Positions 1 through 5,405 of a DNA stretch of 5,405 nt are shown piece by piece. Source of the stretch: Actinomycetota bacterium (GTDB lineage Bacteria; Actinomycetota; Thermoleophilia; Gaiellales; Gaiellaceae). The translations under genes were made by a program, and so were the position numbers. The notes below the pieces were generated by a model. That model was given only the letters and a program-made list of their open reading frames with translations, was not told the DNA's origin and did no database searches. The stretch covers positions 1 through 5,405 of the forward strand of contig JACCUU010000220.1 in NCBI GenBank assembly GCA_013811645.1. Direction: 5' to 3'. Within the stretch, counting starts at the first letter, position 1. Every line of letters begins with the position of its first letter.

Positions 1-2
1 GC

Positions 3-470
3 GCCGCGCCGCGGGACGTCGGCGTGCTCTCGGTCGAGGACGGCAGGGGCATCGTCATGCTCGACTTGAAGGGATCCGTTCTCGGACGTCTGGCGACCGG
101 CACGCTTCGGGTGACCGACCACACGCCGTGGGATCGCTATGCGGCGCTCGTGGTCGGGCGCAAGGTCACACAGGAGCGGCTCGGGCCGAAAACCGTCCTC
201 TACCGTGGCCAGGGACTTCGGTTCCGGATGGTCGGCGGCGGCTACCGCATCGTCGTTCGAGGAGCGGGCATCTCGATATCTGCCGTCGGCAGAGGTGTCG
301 TCTCGCTCGATGCCGATCCGAGCCTGCCCGGCGAGGATGTCGGTGTGTACTCCCTCGAGGACGGCGTCGATTGCGACGTCGAGCGCGCGCTCTGCACCGC
401 GCTTCCCGACGAGCCCGAGCGATTCACTCTGGGCGCGCCGTCCGGGGACGGGGGTCGAGCGCAGAAATGA
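3..470 (+). CDS. Hypothetical beta-rich protein, 5'-truncated, coupled to the response regulator
   Basis: The frame is open from the left edge, so the true start is probably upstream; 155 residues are visible. A GTG at 24 is the first possible start inside the window, but the frame before it (AAPRDVG) reads as ordinary coding sequence. I do not recognise the family. The visible part is rich in Val, Gly and Arg with alternating hydrophobic residues (for example GYRIVVRGAGISISAVGRG), which suggests a beta-sheet domain. The tail has two cysteines in DCDVERALC followed by a hydrophilic, probably disordered end (GAPSGDGGRAQK). No membrane segment is visible, and a signal peptide cannot be judged because the N-terminus is missing. 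The TGA at 468-470 overlaps the next gene's ATG (ATGA), so the two are probably translated together. This suggests, without proof, an accessory or sensed component of the two-component system. Confidence 0.7.
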   Translation, partial: AAPRDVGVLSVEDGRGIVMLDLKGSVLGRLATGTLRVTDHTPWDRYAALVVGRKVTQERLGPKTVLYRGQGLRFRMVGGGYRIVVRGAGISISAVGRGVVSLDADPSLPGEDVGVYSLEDGVDCDVERALCTALPDEPERFTLGAPSGDGGRAQK

Positions 471-1174
471 GCCAACAGCAGCACACGATCCTGGTCGTGG
501 AGGACGAGACGTCGATCGCGACGTTCGTCGCCGCGTACCTTCGGAATGCCGGATACGGCGTGCGCACGGCGTCGACCGCGCAGAACGCGCTCGTCGAGCT
601 CGCGAGCGAGCCGCCTGCGCTGATCGTTCTCGACCTCAACCTGCCCGACGGGGACGGGGTCGAGCTCTGCCGCCGGATCCGCAAGGCGTCGGACGTGCCG
701 ATCCTGATGCTCACCGCACGTGACGAGGACGTGGACAAGATCATCGGCCTCGAGGTCGGAGCCGACGACTACATGACCAAGCCGTTTAACCCGCGCGAGC
801 TCGTAGCGAGGGTCAAGAGCGTGCTTCGGCGCGCGGCCCCTGAGCGGCGTCGCGGCGAAAGCGAGGAGCTTCGGCATGGAGACCTCGCAATCAACTCCGG
901 AAAGCGAGAGGTGTACGTCGGGGATGAGGAGATCCGTCTCGCGCCCAAGGAGTTCGAGCTCCTCTGGGAGCTGCTCGACCATCGCGGGATCGTGCTCACG
1001 CGCGACCAGCTGCTCGAACGCGTCTGGGGGTACACATTCGCGGGCGACACGCGGACCGTCGATGTGCACGTCCGCCAGATCAGGCGCAAGCTCGGGGACG
1101 CGTCGCCGATCGTCACGGTGTGGGGCGTCGGCTACAAAGTCGCGAGCGATCGCACGCCCGCCCCGACTGCCTAG
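467..1174 (+). CDS. OmpR/PhoB-family two-component response regulator
   Basis: A 235-residue DNA-binding response regulator, the usual family length. The receiver domain (about residues 6-121) has the acidic pair E12-D13, phosphoacceptor D56 in VLDLNLPDGDG, the switch residues T83 and Y102, and the conserved K105-P106 (TKPFNPREL). A short Arg/Glu-rich linker leads to a winged-helix domain (about 135-229) with LAPKEFELLWELLDHRG, the recognition-helix segment DTRTVDVHVRQIRRKLG and the closing VWGVGYKV. The ATG at 467 is chosen because it puts ILVVEDE at the normal distance from the N-terminus; the same frame runs upstream to 128 but encodes low-complexity Arg-rich shadow there. Translation probably couples to the preceding gene through ATGA. 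The cognate kinase follows, separated by an unusual 166-base gap holding a palindrome whose left arm contains the TAG stop. The target genes cannot be read from the sequence. No catalytic residue is missing. Confidence 0.96.
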   Translation: MSQQQHTILVVEDETSIATFVAAYLRNAGYGVRTASTAQNALVELASEPPALIVLDLNLPDGDGVELCRRIRKASDVPILMLTARDEDVDKIIGLEVGADDYMTKPFNPRELVARVKSVLRRAAPERRRGESEELRHGDLAINSGKREVYVGDEEIRLAPKEFELLWELLDHRGIVLTRDQLLERVWGYTFAGDTRTVDVHVRQIRRKLGDASPIVTVWGVGYKVASDRTPAPTA

Positions 1175-1319
1175 AGGCTCGGTCGGGAATTGACGCGCAG
1201 CCGGGGGCGGTCACGACCAAGCAGGGCGACGCACTCCCTCGCCGTGCAGGCTGGTAAGCCTGGACGGCGAGGGAGCGTGGCGATCCGGCGCGCCGTGAAT
1301 TCCCGACCAAGCCTCTAGG
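1170..1319. repeat. About 150-base imperfect palindrome (MITE-like or structured-RNA element)
   Basis: The arms 1170-1204 and 1285-1319 are inverted repeats. Positions 1170-1179 pair with 1310-1319 and 1181-1191 with 1298-1308, each without error. Mismatches lie at 1180/1309 and 1192/1297. Then 1193-1195 pair with 1294-1296, 1196-1198 with 1290-1292 (1293 bulged), and 1200-1204 with 1285-1289 (1199 bulged), giving 32 base pairs. The arm core reads GAGGCTYGGTCGGGAATT. Inside lie a small hairpin (1209-1218) and a long one (1234-1275), so an RNA copy could fold as a three-way junction. No U-run follows, so it is not a classical terminator. Both outer ends contain CTAG, which would fit an IS630/mariner-type TA target duplication around 1174-1315. 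It carries no recognisable coding sequence and separates a regulator from its kinase, genes that normally abut. Confidence 0.75.
1234..1275. other. Inner long hairpin of the palindromic element
   Basis: Positions 1234-1245 pair with 1264-1275 (12 bp), a single G/G mismatch lies at 1246/1263, and 1247-1252 pair with 1257-1262 (6 bp) around a GGTA loop (1253-1256). The stem is G/C-rich apart from a few A/T pairs and is separate from the outer arms. Weaker pairing continues outward (1232/1277, G-T 1231/1278, 1230/1279). Such a stem could be an RNase III-type processing site or stability element in the regulator-kinase mRNA; this role is inferred. Confidence 0.7.
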
Positions 1320-1331
1320 GATCTACCCTAG
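1315..1331. promoter_or_regulatory. CTAGGG-N5-CCCTAG dyad just upstream of the histidine kinase
   Basis: A perfect 6+6 bp inverted repeat: CTAGGG at 1315-1320 and CCCTAG at 1326-1331 with five bases between, ending nine bases before the kinase ATG. Its left half overlaps the end of the large palindrome. It could be an operator or a leftover of the insertion site. The position is suggestive, but no promoter hexamers are clear beside it and no factor can be named. Confidence 0.35.
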
Positions 1332-1340
1332 AAAGCGCCC

Positions 1341-2741
1341 ATGCTCGGGACGCTTCGCTTTCGGCTCACCGCTCTCTTCCTCACGGTCGTGCTGGTGTTC
1401 GGCCTGGTCTCGATCGCACTCGCCGTTCGCCTCTTCCAGGACGTGACACGAACCGAGTCGGTCCGCGAGCTCTCACGTGAGGCTGCCGGTCTCGCCGATC
1501 TGTACGCGCAGGCCGCGTTGCGCTCGAGCGACGAGGGGACGCAAGCACCGGCATTTGCGGCTCGAAACCTCGAGCTGGCGACCGGGGACCAGCTCTTCTA
1601 CGTCGGCCTGTCGCTCTTTCCGGGGCAGCGTTTCGGGTTGACGCGGCTGCCACGCAGCGCGCTCGGGGACGTGGATCTCCCACGCGACGGGTTGGTGACG
1701 TTCGAGTTCACGCCGCCCGGAGATGACACGCGGCTGATCGCGGCCGCGCAACCGGTTCGGCTCGCCCGCGGAACGGAGGCGTTCGGCTGGCTCGTTGTCG
1801 CCAAGCCCGTGACAGAGCTCCGCGCGCAATGGCTGACGCTGCTGGGGCGGCTGGCGCTCGCGCTGGCCGTCGGTATCGGCCTGGCCGGGATGCTGTTCTG
1901 GTGGTTGTCGCGGCGTCTCACCGAGCCTGTCCTCACCCTCACCCGCGCGACCCAGGACGTGGCCGCCGGTCATTACGACGTCGAGATCCCAGACTCGCGA
2001 GGAAGCGACGAGATCTCGCTTCTCAGCGACCGTTTTCGGCGGATGGTCGCCAAGCTCGCCGAAGGCGAGCAGCTCAAGCGCTCCTTCCTCATGTCGGTGT
2101 CGCACGAGCTGCGCACGCCCTTGACCGCGATCCGCGGCCACGTGGAGGCACTTCGCGAGGGGATCGTCTGCGAGCCGGAGCAGGTGCGAAGCTCACTCGA
2201 CGTGATCGCCTCCGAGACGGACCGCCTCGAGCGGTTGGTCGGAGACGTTCTCGATCTCGCGAAGTTGCAGGCACACCGCTTCACGGTTCGTCAGGAAGAG
2301 GTCGACCTCGGGCGCGTGCTCGACCATGCGTACCACGCCTTTGCCGAGGAGGCTCGCCGGCGCGAGATCGACTACCGACTCGAGGGCGTCCCCGAGCCTC
2401 CGGTCATCTTTTCGGACGGCGATCGCGTGCTGCAGGTCATCTCGAATCTCCTCAGGAATGCCTTCCGGTGGACGCCGGATGGAGGTCGCATCGAGCTCGA
2501 GCTCGCGGCCGACAACGGAACCGTGCGCGTGGACGTCGCAGACTCGGGCCCTGGGATCACAGCAGAACAACGCAGCCGCATCTTCGAGCCCTTCATCTCG
2601 AACGACGTGAACGGGACGGGGCTCGGGCTCCCGATCGCGCGGGAGCTCGCGATAGCGCTCGGAGGCAGGATCGAGCTGTCCTCGACACCCGGCAGCGGAA
2701 GCCGCTTCCGGCTCGTTCTCCCAGCCGCGGTCGACGTCTAG
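1341..2741 (+). CDS. Membrane-bound sensor histidine kinase (HAMP-HisKA-HATPase_c)
   Basis: A 466-residue inner-membrane kinase, typical for the class. Order: a short cytoplasmic start, TM1 (about residues 9-30), an extracytoplasmic sensor region (about 31-163) of unrecognised family, TM2 (about 165-189), a HAMP linker (about 190-243, with LTEPVLTLTRATQDVAAG), the HisKA dimerisation domain with phosphoacceptor H255 in SVSHELRTPLTAIRGH, and the ATP-binding domain. The last has the N box (N369-LLRN373), G1 (D401-SGPG), the F box (FEPF) and G2 (NGTGLGL, 424-430). All catalytic motifs are intact, so it should autophosphorylate and pass phosphate to D56 of the upstream regulator. The ATG at 1341 gives a normal first membrane segment. 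No clear Shine-Dalgarno precedes it (GAAAGCGCCC). The large palindrome and a small dyad separate it from the regulator, so its expression may be lower or independent. Its stop lies four bases from that of the convergent gene. Confidence 0.96.
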   Translation: MLGTLRFRLTALFLTVVLVFGLVSIALAVRLFQDVTRTESVRELSREAAGLADLYAQAALRSSDEGTQAPAFAARNLELATGDQLFYVGLSLFPGQRFGLTRLPRSALGDVDLPRDGLVTFEFTPPGDDTRLIAAAQPVRLARGTEAFGWLVVAKPVTELRAQWLTLLGRLALALAVGIGLAGMLFWWLSRRLTEPVLTLTRATQDVAAGHYDVEIPDSRGSDEISLLSDRFRRMVAKLAEGEQLKRSFLMSVSHELRTPLTAIRGHVEALREGIVCEPEQVRSSLDVIASETDRLERLVGDVLDLAKLQAHRFTVRQEEVDLGRVLDHAYHAFAEEARRREIDYRLEGVPEPPVIFSDGDRVLQVISNLLRNAFRWTPDGGRIELELAADNGTVRVDVADSGPGITAEQRSRIFEPFISNDVNGTGLGLPIARELAIALGGRIELSSTPGSGSRFRLVLPAAVDV

Positions 2742-2745
2742 ACCG

Positions 2746-3192
2746 CTACGCGGCTGCGGCGTGTCCGACGAGCTCTTCGACGTCGATCGAACGCTCGCTG
2801 CGGTCGCGCTCGAGGCGCGCCAGCCGCGTATCGATCCCACGCCAGCCGGAGCTCACGAGGTCGACGAGAAGCGCCAGGTCGTCTACGCGCGCATGCCGCT
2901 CGGCGAGAAGCTCTCCCTCGATCCGCTCGAGACGGCGGATGGCCTGGTTGAGCAATCCCCGCATCTCGGCGATGTGACGGGCAACCGGGAGCACCTCGGT
3001 GCGGAGTCCGTCGCGGACTGCGACGCTGACCTGCGCGGGAATCGACGCTTCGAGCCCCGCCGCCGCTTCGGCGAGCCCCTCGATCTGTCGACGTGAGCGT
3101 TCGATTGTGGCCTCGAGCAACGCCGGCTCCGGCCGACGAGCAGCCGCATCGGCGATTCGTTGCTGGGCACGTTCCAAGGCGAGTGCATCCAT
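2746..3192 (-). CDS. Small soluble coiled-coil protein of unknown function
   Basis: A 148-residue protein read from 3192 down to 2746. I do not recognise the family. It is almost wholly helical with long heptad-like runs: residues about 20-50 (PALLEATIERSRRQIEGL) and about 66-135 (EVLPVARHIAEMRGLLNQAI, then IRRLERIEGELLAERH, then IDTRLARLERDRSER). It lacks cysteine and has no membrane segment, signal peptide or catalytic motif. It may self-associate or act as a scaffold. The frame runs further upstream to 3339, but that extension overlaps the opposite strand of queA and loses the helical pattern, so the ATG at 3190-3192 (MDALALERAQQRI) is preferred. A GGAG lies only distantly upstream (opposite CTCC, 3209-3212). 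It converges with the kinase and diverges from queA 27 bases away. The opposite strand has a competing open frame at 2761-3096, judged a shadow. Confidence 0.7.
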   Translation of the reverse strand: MDALALERAQQRIADAAARRPEPALLEATIERSRRQIEGLAEAAAGLEASIPAQVSVAVRDGLRTEVLPVARHIAEMRGLLNQAIRRLERIEGELLAERHARVDDLALLVDLVSSGWRGIDTRLARLERDRSERSIDVEELVGHAAAA

Positions 3193-3219
3193 GGGCGCCG
3201 AGGCTACTCTCCGCGCCGG
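3193..3219. promoter_or_regulatory. 27-base divergent spacer between the coiled-coil gene and queA
   Basis: This is the whole gap between two opposed ATGs. It holds a GGCGC / GCGCC inverted repeat (3194-3198 and 3213-3217, 14 bases apart), which is also read as a direct repeat GCGCCG (3195-3200, 3213-3218). No good Shine-Dalgarno stands at normal spacing on either strand, so either mRNA could be leaderless, as is common in actinobacteria. The promoters must overlap the neighbouring coding sequence if both starts are right. I cannot identify their hexamers. Confidence 0.3.
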
Positions 3220-4158
3220 ATGGACACCGCGCTCCTCGACTACGAGCTTCCGGAGGATCTGATCGCGCAGCGTCCCAGGGCACGACGTGACGACTCGCGG
3301 CTGCTCGTGTACCGACGCGTGTCCGGGGAGATCGAGCATCGGCGCTTCGGAGAGCTTCCGGATCTTCTGGAACGCCAGCTGGTCGTGCTCAACGACACGC
3401 GCGTGCTGCCAGCGCGCTACGAGCTTCGTCGCGCGACTGGTGGGCTCGTCGAGGTGCTCCTCGTCGAGGAGCGCGAGGACGGACTGTGGGAAGGTCTGGC
3501 TCGACCGACGCGGCGCTTGCGAAGTGGGGAACGGCTCGGGCCTATTCAGCTCGTGGAGTCACGCGGCGGAGGCCGCTGGCTGCTCCGCCTCGATGGCGCC
3601 GTCGATGGCGAGGTCGCCCTTCCGCCGTACATCCGCGAGCCACTGGCTGATCCCGAGCGCTATCAGACGGTCTTCGCGCACGAGCCGGGCTCGGCGGCGG
3701 CACCCACTGCGGGACTCCACTTCACACCCGAGTTGCTCGCTCGGCTTGACCACGTCACGGTCACGCTGCATGTCGGCCTCGACACGTTCCGGCCCGTTTC
3801 CGCCGAGCGCCTGGAGGATCACGAGCTGCACGGCGAGCGCTATCGGGTCGGGCCGCGCGCATGGGAGCGGATTGCAGACGCTAACCGCGTGCTGGCGGTG
3901 GGCACGACGACGGTGCGGACCTTGGAGACCGTGGCTCGCACCAGTGACCTCGTCGGGCGAACCGATCTCTTCATCACGCCGGGCTTCGAGTTCCTTCGCG
4001 TTGACGAGCTCCTGACGAACTTCCACCTTCCGCGCTCGAGCTTGCTCGCCCTGGTTATGGCGTTCGTCGGGGTCGATGAGACACGCGAGATCTATCGCGC
4101 CGCGATCGCCGACAGATACGGCTTCTACTCCTTCGGCGATGCCATGCTGGCCCTGTGA
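3220..4158 (+). CDS. queA: S-adenosylmethionine:tRNA ribosyltransferase-isomerase QueA
   Basis: A 312-residue cytoplasmic enzyme that transfers and isomerises the ribosyl group of S-adenosylmethionine onto preQ1 at tRNA position 34, giving epoxyqueuosine-tRNA, the penultimate queuosine intermediate. Family motifs occur in order: the start DYELPEDLIAQRP, VVLNDTRVLPAR, LPPYIREP, RYQTVFAHEPGSAAAPTAGL with H167-F168, VTLHVGLDTFRPV, H201-ELHGE, VGTTTVRTLE, TNFHLPRSSLL (N267) and YGFYSFGDAMLAL at the C-terminus. It is shorter than E. coli QueA (356 residues) and other homologues of about 335-345. The missing residues come from loops, including the segment before LPPYI, while the conserved blocks remain, so it should be active. 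The ATG at 3220 matches the family N-terminus; an in-frame TTG at 3160 would add 20 unrelated residues. There is no clear ribosome-binding site. It is followed by tgt, the enzyme acting just before it, on the same strand. Confidence 0.97.
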   Translation: MDTALLDYELPEDLIAQRPRARRDDSRLLVYRRVSGEIEHRRFGELPDLLERQLVVLNDTRVLPARYELRRATGGLVEVLLVEEREDGLWEGLARPTRRLRSGERLGPIQLVESRGGGRWLLRLDGAVDGEVALPPYIREPLADPERYQTVFAHEPGSAAAPTAGLHFTPELLARLDHVTVTLHVGLDTFRPVSAERLEDHELHGERYRVGPRAWERIADANRVLAVGTTTVRTLETVARTSDLVGRTDLFITPGFEFLRVDELLTNFHLPRSSLLALVMAFVGVDETREIYRAAIADRYGFYSFGDAMLAL

Positions 4159-4209
4159 TCGAAGGAGCGCGCCTCGCATTGGCACGGTTTCGGCACGATC
4201 ACGTTTCGC

Positions 4210-4221
4210 ATGCGTACGCAT
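4210..4221. promoter_or_regulatory. 12-bp perfect palindrome ATGCGTACGCAT
   Basis: A perfect 6+6 palindrome without spacer, lying just upstream of the tentative tgt -10 element (TAGGCT, 4230-4235). A dimeric repressor bound here would block that promoter. In GC-rich DNA a 12-base palindrome can arise by chance, so the operator role is only a possibility. Confidence 0.25.
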
Positions 4222-4239
4222 TTTCGGAATAGGCTGGTA

Positions 4240-5405
<1,166 letters not shown>

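Noticed and set aside
128..466. N-terminal extension of the response regulator to an upstream start
   Set aside because: The extension is Arg-rich low-complexity sequence overlapping the preceding gene, and receiver domains of this family begin a few residues before ILVVEDE.
242..1069. Long minus-strand open frame (275 codons) opposite the response regulator
   Set aside because: It lies antisense to a clearly recognisable receiver and winged-helix protein. In GC-rich genes the complementary frame is often open, and its product shows no domain.
1170..1319. The palindrome as an ordinary intrinsic terminator
   Set aside because: No U-run follows either the inner hairpin or the outer arm, and a full stop here would cut the kinase off from its regulator. 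Partial termination cannot be excluded.
2743..2753. Small CCGC-TAC-GCGG hairpin at the convergent stops as a bidirectional terminator
   Set aside because: Only four pairs and no T-tract on either strand; too weak and too likely by chance in GC-rich DNA.
2761..3096. Plus-strand open frame opposite the coiled-coil gene
   Set aside because: Its composition is irregular and it has no recognisable motif. The minus-strand frame shows consistent heptad patterns and a better start. This choice is likely but not certain.
3160..3219. Upstream TTG start extending queA by 20 residues
   Set aside because: The extension overlaps the coding start of the divergent gene and does not resemble the QueA N-terminus, which matches well from the ATG at 3220.
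4180..4197. Sigma-54-like GG-N10-GC spacing (TGGCACG then CGGCA)
   Set aside because: The spacing is right, but the -12 element lacks TTGC, sigma-54 is uncommon in actinobacteria, and the string fits the local CACG repeats better.

Overview
The window is high-GC bacterial DNA with G/C-rich wobble positions, tightly packed genes and long spurious open frames opposite the real ones. It most resembles an actinomycetote. The wording of the Tgt and QueA proteins recalls the Thermoleophilia (Gaiellales/Solirubrobacterales), but that is a memory-based inference and no marker here proves it.

Layout. Bases 1-470 are the 3' part of an unrecognised beta-rich protein. Its TGA overlaps the ATG of an OmpR-family response regulator (467-1174). 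A 166-base gap follows, almost filled by a long imperfect palindrome of about 150 bases (1170-1319). Next comes the partner sensor histidine kinase (1341-2741). Only four bases beyond its stop lies the stop of a small coiled-coil protein on the minus strand (3192-2746). That gene is divergent from queA (3220-4158), with just 27 bases between the two ATGs. After a 133-base spacer the 3'-truncated tgt gene (4292 to the right edge) completes the window.

Function. The first three genes form one signalling unit: the kinase probably senses an extracytoplasmic cue and phosphorylates Asp56 of the regulator, and the fragment at the left edge may be an accessory or target protein. The last two genes are consecutive queuosine enzymes: Tgt inserts preQ1 at tRNA position 34 and QueA then adds the cyclopentane moiety from S-adenosylmethionine. 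The coiled-coil gene has no visible link to either unit.

The most unusual material is non-coding. (1) The 1170-1319 palindrome has 32 paired positions in its outer stem, a second nearly perfect hairpin inside, and CTAG at both outer ends. It looks like a MITE or structured-RNA element inserted between a regulator and its kinase. (2) The tgt leader holds a hairpin (4240-4279) with 17 of 18 positions paired on the RNA. It buries a perfect AGGAGG, ends two bases before the tgt Shine-Dalgarno, and overlaps a possible 19-codon leader ORF. No CRISPR array, tRNA, rRNA or prophage gene was seen.
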